A stretch of DNA of 64,000 nucleotides from Pseudomonadota bacterium (GTDB lineage: Bacteria > Pseudomonadota > Alphaproteobacteria > Rhizobiales > Xanthobacteraceae): assembly GCA_023387735.1 (NCBI GenBank), contig JAEWHP010000002.1:62001-126000 (forward strand). Reading direction: 5' to 3'. Below the pieces are notes generated by a model, which was not told where the DNA came from, ran no database searches, and worked only from the letters and a program-made list of their open reading frames with translations. Each line of letters opens with the position of its first letter. Position 1 is the stretch's first letter. Both the position numbers and the translations under genes were made by a program. Of this stretch, positions 36,602 through 46,700 are shown one piece after another.

Positions 36602-37255
36602 GACCCAGACGACCGACTATCGCATGGGCTCGAACGGACTCAACGGAATATATCGATGCTGTTGTGGTCGGAAGTCTGCCTTGGGTCATTCGCGTCGATA
36701 TTGCCACGGCCACTCTCTCGTCCGCCATTGACAATACCCGACATTACCGACCGGGAGTGCTTATCATCGTGATCGACGGGGCGCAAACCGCGATCGATTA
36801 GGACGGCTAGATAAAAGCGACGGTGTCGCTCCGGGCCGTCGGGGGTCGTAAGTGTTTGTCTGAACATGGTTTTGGATGGCACTGCAGTGGCACCGTATTA
36901 GGCGGCCTGGTGCCGTTCGAACGGAGAAAGCATTCAAAATCAACGTTCCGAGCGCCATCGTTCGCAGCGTAGCGTCGTGTTGCGCATGCTCGGCGTGGAT
37001 GCCCGCCATGATCGCAAGGGAGACCGCTGCCGGACCAACGGAGCGCCGTCAAGGCTCGCGCTTCGCGCGACCGGCTCCGCCGGCTTGCGGCCTTGACTGC
37101 GCTCCGATGGCCCGGCTCTTTGCTGCCATGCGATCATGCCTTGCCCTGCGCGATTGCGCCCACACGGCAGAAGACGCGCGAGGTCGGAGCACCGCAGCGT
37201 GATGTGGCGCGCACTTCGGCTGTTCAGTGGATCGGATGCTTGCCACAATGGCGCC
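36602..37255. other. Non-coding stretch with inverted-repeat remnants
   Basis: This 650-base gap holds no convincing gene; the ORFs on either strand in it mirror each other because of the inverted repeat. Its right half is dominated by the imperfect inverted repeat listed separately (36952-37210). The left half (36602-36930) shows nothing I can name. Confidence 0.5.
36952..37210. repeat. Long imperfect inverted repeat in the island
   Basis: The arms run inward from about 36952 and 37210. The best-matched parts are CATGATCGCAAGG (37008-37020) with its partner GGCATGATCGCATGG read on the other strand (near 37128-37142), and CGGAGCGCCGTCAAGG (37039-37054) with CGGAGCGCAGTCAAGG on the other strand (37091-37106). 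The centre has two further hairpins (CTCGCGCTTCGCGCGA and CCGGCTCCGCCGG). It could be a decayed mobile element or a recombination structure. Confidence 0.6.
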
Positions 37256-37489
37256 ATGGCTCGCTCTCAACAATCGCAGCGCCGCGTGTCGACCAACGCG
37301 CAATGCGACGATCTCTACGACTATGCAGTGGCGCCCGCACGTCCTAGCCGGCGACGAGCGAAGCGCACTTCGGTGACATGGACGGTGACGGATGACTGGC
37401 CGGAAGACGTGCCGGTTACTGAAGCCGAGATCGCCGTCTTCGAGGCTTGGTTCGGCGAACTGTTCGACGAGTTATTTGGAGACTGCTGA
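37256..37489 (+). CDS. Small acidic protein encoded just upstream of the serine recombinase
   Basis: The 77-residue protein starts MARSQQSQRRVSTNAQCDDL with a basic N-terminal half (RPSRRRAKR). The C-terminal half is acidic: DDWPEDVPVTEAEIAVFEAW followed by FGELFDELFGDC. Its stop is 14 bases before the recombinase ATG, so the two are probably co-transcribed. There is no recognised domain. The position and basic/acidic split would suit an accessory factor of integration or excision, but nothing in the sequence proves it. Confidence 0.6.
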   Translation: MARSQQSQRRVSTNAQCDDLYDYAVAPARPSRRRAKRTSVTWTVTDDWPEDVPVTEAEIAVFEAWFGELFDELFGDC

Positions 37490-37503
37490 AGGGGGACATC
37501 ACA

Positions 37504-39138
37504 ATGGCGGCGACGGTTCGTGCGGCTCTCTACTTGCGAGTTTCGACGGGACGACAAGCCGACAGCGATCTCTCCATCCCGGATCAGAGGCGCCAGGCGA
37601 AAACCTACTGCGCGTCGCGCGGCTGGGAGATCGTCGTCGAATATGTTGAGCCCGGCGCCTCGGCGACCGACGATCGCCGGCCGGAGTTCCAGCGCATGAT
37701 CGACGCGGCGACGGTCAAGCCGCCGGTGTTTGACGTGATCCTGGTCCACAGCTTCAGCCGCTTCTTCCGTGACCAGTTCCAGCTTGAGTTTTACGTCCGC
37801 CGGCTTGCCAAGAACGGCGTACGGCTCGTGTCGATCACCCAGGAGCTCGGCGACGATCCGATGAGCAACATGATCCGTCAGATCATGGCGCTGTTCGACG
37901 AGTACCAATCCAAGGAGAAAGCTAAGCATACGCTGCGGGCGATGAAGGAGAATGCGCGGCAAGGCTTCTGGAACGGCGCGCTCCCGCCCATCGGCTACCG
38001 CATCGTGGAAGCCGCCGAGCAGCGCGGCCACCGCACCAAAAAGACACTGGAGATCGATCCGATCCAGGCCGAGACCGTGCGGCTGATCTATCGCTTAGCC
38101 CGCGAAGGAACCGGCTCTTCGGGGTCAATGGGCGTCCAATCGATCGCCAAGCATCTGAATGAATCCGGCATCCGAACGCGCGACGGCGGACGCTGGGGCG
38201 TTGATGCCGTGCACAAGGTGTTGACACGAACGACGTATGTCGGCCGCCACCGCTTCAACACCAAATTTTGGAAAACGCGCGAGCGCAAACCCGAAGTCGA
38301 AGTGGTCGAGATGGCCGTGCCGCCGATCATCGACACAGCCGAGTTTGAGGCCGTTCAGGCATTGCTGAAGGCGCGCAGCCCTACAATGAACGCGCCGCGC
38401 GTCGTCAGTGGACCCACCCTCCTTACCGGCATCTGCTTTTGCGCCGCCTGCGGTGGAGCAATGACACTGAGGACCGGAAAGAGTGGAAGATACAGGTATT
38501 ACACTTGCTCGACCAAGGCCCGGCAGGGCGAGACCGGCTGCAAGGGCCGCACCGTTCCGATGGAAAAGCTCGACAGCGCGGTGGCCGAGCACATCGAGCA
38601 GCGCCTTTTGCAGCCTAAACGTCTCGAGGAAGTCCTATCGGCTGTCCTTCACCGCCGGAAAGAGCGCGCCGAGCGCCGAACGGCGCATATCGCCGAATTG
38701 CGCAAGCGTGCGGCCGAAGCAGAAGCCAAACTTAAGCGGCTGTACGACGCGATCGAAAATGGGATCGCCGACGTCTCCGATCCGCTGCTCAGGGAGCGCG
38801 TGACCGAGCTGAAGGCCGTCCGCGACCAGGCCCGCGCCGACGCAGAGCGGGCCGAGGGCGCGCTCGATCGAGCCGGACCGAGCATCACACCCCAGACGCT
38901 CAAGACCTTCGCCAGTCAGGCCCGCAGGCGCATGCGGACCGAGGCGGGCGGCTATCGCCGCGATCACCTCCGCGCGCTGGCCCAGCGCGTCGAAGTTGAC
39001 GTCAAAGAAGTTCGCATCATGGGGTCAAAAAGCGTGCTCTTGCGCACCCTCGTCGCCGCATCCAGCGCAAAAACGGCAGGTTTTGGAGTGCCCAGTTTTG
39101 TACCGAAGTGGCGCACCCGACACGATTCGAACGTGTGA
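37504..39138 (+). CDS. Large serine recombinase (island integrase)
   Basis: The 544-residue protein is a site-specific integrase: an N-terminal resolvase domain with catalytic Ser at about 14 (YLRVSTGRQ), the fixed Arg pair in the SFSRFFRDQ region, a recombinase domain (about 160-300), and a zinc-ribbon domain with CFCAACGGAM and YYTCSTKARQGETGC. A long coiled coil (about 385-470) ends the protein before a C-terminal tail. The last ten codons (reading WRTRHDSNV-stop) lie inside the tRNA-Arg gene. ATG at 37504 follows AGGGGG. It is the likely driver of the island in 34.8-39.2 kb. Confidence 0.93.
   Translation: MAATVRAALYLRVSTGRQADSDLSIPDQRRQAKTYCASRGWEIVVEYVEPGASATDDRRPEFQRMIDAATVKPPVFDVILVHSFSRFFRDQFQLEFYVRRLAKNGVRLVSITQELGDDPMSNMIRQIMALFDEYQSKEKAKHTLRAMKENARQGFWNGALPPIGYRIVEAAEQRGHRTKKTLEIDPIQAETVRLIYRLAREGTGSSGSMGVQSIAKHLNESGIRTRDGGRWGVDAVHKVLTRTTYVGRHRFNTKFWKTRERKPEVEVVEMAVPPIIDTAEFEAVQALLKARSPTMNAPRVVSGPTLLTGICFCAACGGAMTLRTGKSGRYRYYTCSTKARQGETGCKGRTVPMEKLDSAVAEHIEQRLLQPKRLEEVLSAVLHRRKERAERRTAHIAELRKRAAEAEAKLKRLYDAIENGIADVSDPLLRERVTELKAVRDQARADAERAEGALDRAGPSITPQTLKTFASQARRRMRTEAGGYRRDHLRALAQRVEVDVKEVRIMGSKSVLLRTLVAASSAKTAGFGVPSFVPKWRTRHDSNV
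39109..39138. other. Probable attachment-site end of the integrated island
   Basis: The recombinase C-terminus and the tRNA 3' end share these 30 bases. In islands that use tRNA genes the integrase often sits right beside the att site, as here. I found no second copy of this sequence on the left, so the other island end is unresolved. Confidence 0.55.
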
Positions 39139-39185
39139 CCTTTGCCTTCGGAGGGCAACGCTCTATCCAGCTGAGCTACGGGTGC
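39109..39185 (-). tRNA. tRNA-Arg (anticodon CCG)
   Basis: The 77 bases fold as a normal tRNA: acceptor stem GCACCCG/CGGGTGC, D-arm with TAGCTCAGCTGGATAGAGC, anticodon stem TTGCC/GGCAA with loop CTCCGAA (anticodon CCG, reading CGG), T-arm ACACGTTCGAATCGTGT and an encoded CCA end. The integrase gene on the other strand overlaps its 3' 30 bases, so the tRNA 3' end is the attachment site. Confidence 0.95.
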
Positions 39186-39455
39186 AACGGGGCTTCATTT
39201 AGCTGATTGGTCCGGCGACGGCAACGGCCAGTTCTGTGCCTGGAGACGTCGATTTGCGGTGCCGCCTCCGGGCCAGGGAGGCCTGAATCGAGCCCCGCAC
39301 CTTTCGTTTTGCACGCATCTGCGAGATGCGCCCGATACCGCGGTAAACTTGCATTGCCCACAATGGCGCGGAGCCGCCCCATCGCCCCTTATATTGCTCG
39401 CCGCGCCGTCCGCCCGGGGCTAACATCGGCGCCTTGTAATCGACTGGGTGCCGCC

Positions 39456-41354
39456 ATGAGTGGACCGAGCGCGACACTTGGGTGGGGAAACGTGCTGGAA
39501 GATTTTGCGCTGTTGCGGACGCTGAGTGCGGAACAGCGACTCAAGACCTTTAACGCCATGGTCCGCCAGGACCTCGTGCGCGGGGAAATGCTGGTCGCGC
39601 AAGGCGGCCCCTCGAACGCCTTGTTCATGGTGCTGCATGGCGCGCTCGCCGTGCGGCGGGCCGGTGAGCTCGAGCCGATCGCCGAGCTTCGTGCCGGCGA
39701 AATCGTCGGCGAGATCGGCTTCTTCGCCAACATCCCGCGCACGGCCGATGTCATCGCCATTCGCGATACCAGCGTGCTGGTGCTGACGCGTGCCGCCTAT
39801 CAAAAACTCGCCGAGGAAGCGCCCGCCGTCGTCGAGGCGATGATGGCGGCACTGGCGCGGCGCTTCGCCAAGGAAACCGCCCGCCTGAATCCGGTTCGTG
39901 CGTCGCCGAGGGCGCGAACGGTAGCGCTGATCGATGGCGGCTCCGAGCCGGTGCCGGAGGCGTTCGAGTCCCGGATGCGCGAAGGCCTGATAGCCGCTGG
40001 CGCCGAGATCGTCGATCCGGCCCGCCTGCGAGCGATGTTTCCACGGCGCGAACTCGACGCGTCCGAAGTCACCGAATGGCTCAACAAGCTGGAACATGTG
40101 GCGCCGCTGGTCGTCTACATGGGCGGCCGCGAAGCATCGGTATGGGCGCGCAAGGCGATCCGCCAGGCCGATATGGTCGTGTTCGCCTGCCGCGGCGATG
40201 CACCAGCCGGAACACTGACCGAGATCGAGGCGTTCGCTTGCGAGGTGCATCCGGCATCGGCGCGGCGCGTCGTGCGCATTCATGACCATCGACGCAGCGA
40301 GGTCAGCGGCACCGCGGCCTGGCTCGCCCGGCTGCCGTGCTTCATGCACCACCACGCGGCGCTCGAAGACCAGGCCGATATCGAGAGCCTGATCCGGTTC
40401 CTGTCCGGCCGCGCGATCGGCTTCGTCGCGGCCGGCGGCGGTAGCCTTGGCACCGCGCATGTCGGAATCTACCAGGCGTTTCGCGAGCGCGGCGCGGTGT
40501 TCGATATCTTTGTCGGTACCAGCGTGGGCTCAGCGATGGCGGCGGGCTTCGCCAAAAACCTCGAGGCCGAACATCTCGAGCGCGGCACCCACGAAATCTT
40601 CGTCCGGAGCCGCAGCCTGCGCCGGCCGACCTGGCCGCGCTATTCGCTGCTGGATCACAAGGCGTTCGATCGCTCGCTCGCGGAGCAATATGGCGCGGAC
40701 TGCCGGATCGAGGATTGCTGGCGTCCCTTCGCAGCCGTTGCGACCAACCTGTCGACCCACAATCTCGAACTGATCCGCACCGGCGTGCTCTGGCAGGCGG
40801 TGCGTGCCTCGAGCGCAATCCCGGGCCTGTTGCCTCCGTTCTACACGCCGAAAGGCGAAATGCTGGTCGATGGCTGCCTGATCGACAACGTGCCGCTGGC
40901 GCCGATGCATCAATTGAAGAGCGGGCCCAACCTGGTCGTGCATTTCGGCGAACCGGCGGCCGAGATGTTCGACGTCGATTATGCCGCGCTGCCGGGCCGG
41001 TTCGAACTGATCGCCGCGATGCTGACGCCGTTCCGCAAGAAGCTGCTTCCCGCAGCGCCCAGCGCCGTCAACGTGCTCTGGCGCAGCCTCGTCGCGCATC
41101 AGCGCTACGACACCTTGCCGGCGGGGCCGTTCGATGCGGTGATGCGGCCGCCGGTTCCCGAAGGTATCGATGTGACGGACTTCGACCTCCACACCGAAAT
41201 CTTCGATGCGTCCTATTTGTGGGCGCGCGCGGCCATCGCCGCGCTGGAGGCGGAGGGCAATCCGGCCATTGCGGCAATACTCGCCACCGGGGCTGCAGCG
41301 ACAAAGCGGCCGCCTCAAGTCAGCGGCCTGCCGCGCGAGGCAAGATCCGGTTGA
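39456..41354 (+). CDS. Patatin-like phospholipase with N-terminal cyclic-nucleotide-binding domain
   Basis: The 632-residue protein has a cNMP-binding (CRP-like) domain at about 20-135 (VRGEMLVAQGGPSNALFMVL, AGEIVGEIGFFANIPRTADV). A middle linker domain follows, then a patatin domain (about 320-575) with nucleophile GTSVGS (Ser at about 356) and the catalytic Asp in VDGCLIDN (about 472). This is the bacterial neuropathy-target-esterase (NTE)-type layout, probably a membrane-associated lysophospholipase under cyclic-nucleotide control. The start is taken at 39456; the longer open frame upstream runs from the tRNA and lacks a conserved N-terminus. Confidence 0.9.
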   Translation: MSGPSATLGWGNVLEDFALLRTLSAEQRLKTFNAMVRQDLVRGEMLVAQGGPSNALFMVLHGALAVRRAGELEPIAELRAGEIVGEIGFFANIPRTADVIAIRDTSVLVLTRAAYQKLAEEAPAVVEAMMAALARRFAKETARLNPVRASPRARTVALIDGGSEPVPEAFESRMREGLIAAGAEIVDPARLRAMFPRRELDASEVTEWLNKLEHVAPLVVYMGGREASVWARKAIRQADMVVFACRGDAPAGTLTEIEAFACEVHPASARRVVRIHDHRRSEVSGTAAWLARLPCFMHHHAALEDQADIESLIRFLSGRAIGFVAAGGGSLGTAHVGIYQAFRERGAVFDIFVGTSVGSAMAAGFAKNLEAEHLERGTHEIFVRSRSLRRPTWPRYSLLDHKAFDRSLAEQYGADCRIEDCWRPFAAVATNLSTHNLELIRTGVLWQAVRASSAIPGLLPPFYTPKGEMLVDGCLIDNVPLAPMHQLKSGPNLVVHFGEPAAEMFDVDYAALPGRFELIAAMLTPFRKKLLPAAPSAVNVLWRSLVAHQRYDTLPAGPFDAVMRPPVPEGIDVTDFDLHTEIFDASYLWARAAIAALEAEGNPAIAAILATGAAATKRPPQVSGLPREARSG

Positions 41355-41521
41355 GCTGCGCTGCAACCTGCTCCTGTGCCGGGCACGAACAGCGCTGCCG
41401 GGGATCACAGACCAAAGTAGGCAGGGCAGCAGGCCGTGCCGCCATCAAAAATCTGATCCACCCGACCAAATCGGTGCTAACCTTCGTGCGTTGATCTTCT
41501 CACCATCGATGGGGACGTCCG

Positions 41522-41998
41522 ATGTATAAGAAGGTTCTTCTCGCCTATGACGGGTCGGTCGAGGGGCGGCGCGCGTTGCGGGAAGGCGCAAAGCTCGCAC
41601 AGCTGTGCCAGGCCGAGGTGTTCTTGCTGGCGGTCGTCGAGGTTTCCTCGATCATGACGCCGGAGGCCGGGCTCACGATCCCGATCGAACTGCAAACCGA
41701 GGACTACAAGGCAATCCTGAACGAAGGCTGCGACCGGCTGAGGGCGGTGGGCTTTACGCCAAACGCGCGGCTGGAGGTCGGCGATGCCGGGCAAAAGATC
41801 GCCGAGGTGGCCGAGGAAATCGGTGCGCATCTCGTCGTCGTCGGTCACCGCCCGCAGGGCGCGCTGGCGCGCTGGTTCGGCTCCATCGGCAGCTATCTCG
41901 TCAAGCGCCTGCGCTGCAGCGTGCTGGTCGCCCAGACCGAGATCAGCGATGCCGAGTTCGAGCGGCTGAAGCCGCCGGCCGAGCAGGCGGCTTCGTAG
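41522..41998 (+). CDS. Universal stress protein (UspA family)
   Basis: The 158-residue protein starts MYKKVLLAYDGSVEGRRALR and ends with a nucleotide-binding pattern GHRPQGALARWFGSIGSYLV near 108-128, of the ATP-binding GX2GX9GS type. It has no membrane segment, so it is cytoplasmic. The ATG at 41522 directly precedes the conserved N-terminal Asp loop (AYDGS). No operon partner is seen. Confidence 0.9.
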   Translation: MYKKVLLAYDGSVEGRRALREGAKLAQLCQAEVFLLAVVEVSSIMTPEAGLTIPIELQTEDYKAILNEGCDRLRAVGFTPNARLEVGDAGQKIAEVAEEIGAHLVVVGHRPQGALARWFGSIGSYLVKRLRCSVLVAQTEISDAEFERLKPPAEQAAS

Positions 41999-42034
41999 CG
42001 AAGCGACAAAGCACAAGGGAAGTTCCGCCGTTCG

Positions 42035-42439
42035 CTACGCCGGAACGATGATCTTGCCGATCGGCCACAGCGCGATTCCGGCGAGCTTGAGGTGCGCCCA
42101 GGCAAAGGGAATGCCGATGATGGTCACGGCCAGCAGCACCGCCGTGATCACATGTCCGAGCGCCAGCCACCATCCCGCCAGCACCAGCCAGATGATGTTG
42201 CCGATCAGCCCGAGCGGCCCGGTGCCGATGTCTTCCTGCCCGGTATAGGCGTCGCGCGAGACCGCCGTGAAGCCGAACGGGAATAATGTGTAGGCCGCGA
42301 TGTTGAACGCCGCCCGCGCCCAGGGAATGCCGACGATCGTGATCGCCATGATGACGGCGGCGACCAGCCAGCCGAATGCCATCCACGCGCCGCCAAGCAC
42401 GATCCAGATGATGTTGAGAAGCAACGAGACCGGGGACAT
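42035..42439 (-). CDS. YccF domain inner-membrane protein
   Basis: The 134-residue protein has two YccF repeats, each with membrane helices: LLLNIIWIVLGGAWMAFGWL (about 5-24) and GLIGNIIWLVLAGWWLALGH (about 73-92), plus the ITIVGIPWARAAFNIA and VTIIGIPFAWAHLKLA parts. The start at 42439 has GGAG 9 bases upstream; the frame is open for 29 codons further but without conservation. The family is widespread and of unknown function. It is divergent from the following monooxygenase. Confidence 0.88.
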   Translation of the reverse strand: MSPVSLLLNIIWIVLGGAWMAFGWLVAAVIMAITIVGIPWARAAFNIAAYTLFPFGFTAVSRDAYTGQEDIGTGPLGLIGNIIWLVLAGWWLALGHVITAVLLAVTIIGIPFAWAHLKLAGIALWPIGKIIVPA

Positions 42440-42611
42440 GACTGATGGCTCCACCTTGGCGCAAGCGCTGACGAAATCGAAATAGTGTTGCGGGTGCCGC
42501 GATTCAACCCGATTGCGGCAGGCCACTGAGACGCTAGACTGCTTCCATCACACGGCTTTGACGCCGGTCAAGCAACAAACGCGCCAGCAAGCGCCAATGG
42601 AAGAGGCCCTC

Positions 42612-43691
42612 ATGCGTCCGCTCGAATTCGGCTGGTATCTGCCCACGCATGGCGACACCACCGCCTACGGCCTGATGGAAGCGCAGATTCCGGGCTCTCC
42701 CGAATTATGCGACCGCGTGGTGCAGGCGGCGGAAAGTGCCGGCTTCGAATATCTGCTGATCCCGGTCGGCTCGACATGCTGGGAGGCGTGGATATCGGGC
42801 GCGTTCATGGCGGCGCGCTCGTCCAGCATCAAGCCGCTGATCGCGGCGCGGCCCGGTTACATCAATCCGGTGCTGCTCGCCAAGATGATCTCGACCTTCG
42901 ACCAGATGTCGGGCGGCCGCATCTGCATCAACCTGATCGCGGGCCAGAACGAGAGCGAGGTCGAAGGCGAGGGCGTGCGCTACCCGAAGGAAGAACGCTA
43001 CGCGCTGATGGAGGAAGAGGTCTCGATCATCAAGGCGCTGTGGACGACACGGGGGCCGGTGAATTTTGAAGGCAAGTTCCACAAGCTCTCGGGCGCTCAT
43101 ATCCGGCCGCGTCCGCTGCAGCAGCCGTTTCCAAAGTTCTATCTCGGCGGCGGTTCGCGGCAGGCCTGGGAGTTATCGGCGAAACATTCCGACGTGCACC
43201 TGTTCTGGGGCGATCTGCCGGAACGGATCGCATCCAACATCGCCGAGATCAGGCAGATGGCCCGCGCGCACGACCGTGAAAACGACATCGGCTTCGGCAT
43301 GCGGCTGCAGGTGATCTGTCGCGAGAACGAGGCGGACGCCTGGGAGGCGGCGGACCAGTTAGTGCGCCACGCCACCGAGCGGCAGAAGCAGGAAATGAAG
43401 ACGCTCTATAACAAGTCGGAAGCCAACATGCGCGTGCAGCAGCTCGCCCGCGAGCATGGCGATCTGCTGCTGCCGCATCTGTGGACCGGCATCACGAAGG
43501 TGCGTCCAGGCGCCGGTATCGCCGTCGTCGGCAATCCCGCGCAATGTGCCGACACGCTGCAGCAATTCATCGACGCCGGCTGCCATTCGTTCTGCCTGTC
43601 CGGCTATCTGCATGACGAGGAGGCCGAGCGTTTCGGCCGGCTGATCCGCCCGATCCTCGCCGAGAACAATCGCGGCCGCTGGGCGGCGTAG
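42612..43691 (+). CDS. Luciferase-like FMN-dependent monooxygenase, alkanesulfonate-type
   Basis: The 359-residue protein is close to SsuD-type alkanesulfonate monooxygenases, which use FMNH2 and O2 to release sulfite. It starts MRPLEFGWYLPTHGDTTAYG, and other parts are STFDQMSGGRICINLIAG, YPKEERYALMEEE and FYLGGGSRQAW. The ATG at 42612 has GAGG 6 bases upstream; an in-frame ATG five codons earlier is possible. No SsuE reductase or sulfonate ABC transporter is near, so the substrate is uncertain. Confidence 0.88.
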   Translation: MRPLEFGWYLPTHGDTTAYGLMEAQIPGSPELCDRVVQAAESAGFEYLLIPVGSTCWEAWISGAFMAARSSSIKPLIAARPGYINPVLLAKMISTFDQMSGGRICINLIAGQNESEVEGEGVRYPKEERYALMEEEVSIIKALWTTRGPVNFEGKFHKLSGAHIRPRPLQQPFPKFYLGGGSRQAWELSAKHSDVHLFWGDLPERIASNIAEIRQMARAHDRENDIGFGMRLQVICRENEADAWEAADQLVRHATERQKQEMKTLYNKSEANMRVQQLAREHGDLLLPHLWTGITKVRPGAGIAVVGNPAQCADTLQQFIDAGCHSFCLSGYLHDEEAERFGRLIRPILAENNRGRWAA

Positions 43692-43706
43692 CGTCAAACT
43701 CTGGCG

Positions 43707-46700
43707 TCAGGCCGAAGCCCGCGTGCTGTCGGAGGCAATGCCGAGCAGCGGGCGTAGCTGCGAAGCCGGCTTCGGCGCGCTGAACAGATAGCCCTGCATC
43801 TGCGTGCAGCCGAGCCGGCGCAGGATTTCGCGCTGTGCTTCGGTCTCGACGCCTTCCGCGGTCGTGGTCATGTTGCGGGCTGCCGCGATGTTGACCACCG
43901 CCTGCACGATCGCCGCCGATCCGTCGACCTCGATGTCGCTGACGAAGCAGCGGTCGATCTTGATCTTGTCGAACGGGAACCGTTTCAGATAGCTCAGGGA
44001 AGAAAAGCCGGTGCCGAAATCGTCCAGCGCGATGCGGACGCCGATGGCGCGAAGCTGATGCAGGATCGCCAGCGCGCTCTCGTCGTCATGGATCAGCACT
44101 GCCTCGGTGATTTCGATCTCGAGCCGCTGCGGCGGCAGGCCCGAGGCGGCCAGTGCGCCCGTGATCCGCAGCGCCAGCGTCGGCGACTTCAACTGGACTG
44201 GTGAGACGTTGACGGCCAGCCGGACATGGAACGGCCAGCCGGCGGCCGCCGTGCAGGCGGTCTGCATGACCCAGTCGCCAAGCTCATTGATCAGGCCGGT
44301 CTCCTCGGCAACCGGGATGAATTCCGCCGGCGAGACCATGCCGCGTTCCTTATGGCGCCAGCGCAGCAGCGCCTCGCACCCCGTCACTTCACTGCTCGCG
44401 AGATCCAGCAGCGGCTGGTAGTGGAGTTCAAAGCTGCCATCGAACAATGCCTGCCGAAGATCCTGCTCCATGGTGAGCCGTGCCTTGGCGCGGGCGTCCA
44501 TGGCCGGTTCGAAGAACCGATGGGTGCGGCGGCCGCCGGACTTGGCGGCGTACATTGCGAGATCGGCGTTCTTGATCAGTTGATCGAGTTTGGTGCCGTC
44601 CTGCGGCGCCAGCGCGATTCCGATGCTGGCATCGGTCGAGAGCTGGTGGCCGAGACATTGACAGGGCTGCCGGATCGCCTCGTAAACCCGGGTGACGAAC
44701 TCCTCGACGTCGGCGCGGCCGCCGACACCGGTCCGGATCACCGCAAACTCGTCGCCCCCGAGCCGGGCGATCAGGTCGTCCGGTTCGAGGCAGTCCTTGA
44801 TGCGGGCGGCCACGGCCTTCAGCAGTTCGTCGCCGACATGGTGCCCGAGCGAATCGTTGATGCCTTTGAATTCGTCGATGTCGATGTAAAGCAGGGCGAA
44901 TTGCCGGCCGTGGACGGCCTTCACGAGCTCGCGCTCGATCTGTTCGCGGAACAGCACGCGGTTGGGAAGGTCGGTCAGCGCGTCGTAATGCGCCAGATGC
45001 GCGATCCGTTCATTGGCCAGCCGGCGCTCGGTGACGTCGTCGACGACATTGATGATGTAGCGCGGCTCACCTGTGGCATCGCGGATCGCCAGCCGCCGGG
45101 AGGTGACGTAGCGTTGCCCCATCGTCGGGCTTTCCCAGGGGCGCTCATCCTTGAACAAGCCGTCGGGGGATTGCAGTGTTTTTTCATCATCGGCCGCGAT
45201 GCCGTCGGCGAAGGCTTGCGGAAAGATGTCGGAAGCCGTCTTGCCGATGATCAGGTCCCGCGAATTGCCGAACTGGGTCTCGGCCACGCGGTTGACCAGC
45301 AGGTATCGACGGTCGCGCACGTCCTTCACGGTGATCTGGGAGGGGATGTGATCGATGATCTGGCTCAGGAAAGCGTAATTTCGGTCACGCTCCTGTTCGA
45401 GGCGGCGGCGCTCGGTGATGTCCTCCATCGTGGCGACCCAGCCGCCGTCTGCCAGCGGCTTGCTGACCGCCATGAAGGAGCGCCCGTCCGAGCATTGCAT
45501 GATGCTGTGATCGATCTGGCCACGCGCGATGTTTCGCATGATGGAGGCGCAAAATCGTTCGACGTCGCCGTCGAACGAGCCGGTGTCCTTGCGATGCTGC
45601 ATCAGATCGCGGAAATGGCAACCAGGCTTCACGATGTCGGTCGACAGGCCGTACATGTCGATGTAGCGGCGGTTGAAGGTGACGACGCGCGCCGCGGCAT
45701 CGAACGTCACCAGGCCCTGGATCATGTTGTTCAGGGCGGTATGGAGCCGGCCGCGTTCCGCTTCCAGTCGCTTCTGCGCCTCGCGGCTTTGCCGGGTAAT
45801 CTGGCGGATGATCAGGAACAGAGTCAGGGCGATCACGGCTGTCGACAACGTCGCCGCGATGACGAGGAACCGGGTCTGCGCGCGCCAGTCCTCCAGCGCG
45901 GCCGTGGTCGTGTTGGTTGCGACCACAATGCCGGGGTAATGCGACAGCGGGGCCGCGGATCCCAGCCGATCGGCCCGATCGATCGGGCTTTGCATGCGCA
46001 GCGTTTGCCGCCCGCCTTGATCCCGAACGCGCTGCAGCAACGGGGCCCTCGCAAAATTCTGGCCGATCAATCCGTCGACCCTCGGGTGGCGTGCCAGCAG
46101 GGTGCCGTCGGCATGAAAAATAGAGACCGCGGCGCCGGTTCCGAGGGCGACGGAGGCGAAGAACTTCTCGTAGTTGGCCGGGCTGATGCGCCGCGTCATC
46201 ACGCCGAGGAAGACGCCGTCTTCGCCGCGCAGCCGATGGGCGATGATGGATTGCATATCGCCCGTCAGGTAGCTGCGGGCCTGTTCAGTGAGCACCGATA
46301 CCGAGCGCGGTTCGAATTTGAAGGTCTTGAAGTAGGCCCGCTCGGAAATATTGAGCGACGGCGCCGGCAACGGCCGCGACCAGCTGATGATGTCGCCATT
46401 CGAATCGAAGATCGAGATGTCGCCGAGGTAGGCGAGAACGCCGGCCTTGGACCTCAGGACCTCATGCGCCTCGAGGCTCGCGACACGCTCCCGAAAATCC
46501 TTTTCGGAGGCGAAGCCGGAGATCTGCAGCCGCGCGATCACATCGGCGGTGATGGTGTTGGAGTCCTCGAACTGCTGGTCGAAGTGGCGGGCGAGCAGCA
46601 GGACGGTGTTTTCCAGTTCGCGCTCGCTGTTGACCAGCGCGCGTTCGCGGAATTCGCCGGCCATCATTGTGGTGCCGACGAAGATCGCCGCCACCAGCAT

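Noticed and set aside
36764..37347. Overlapping ORFs on both strands in the island gap
   Set aside because: They lie in an imperfect inverted repeat and resemble each other for that reason, so they are not taken as genes.
39456..41354. CBASS-type anti-phage effector
   Set aside because: No cyclic-oligonucleotide synthase is near, and the cNMP-patatin layout is that of a housekeeping NTE-type phospholipase.
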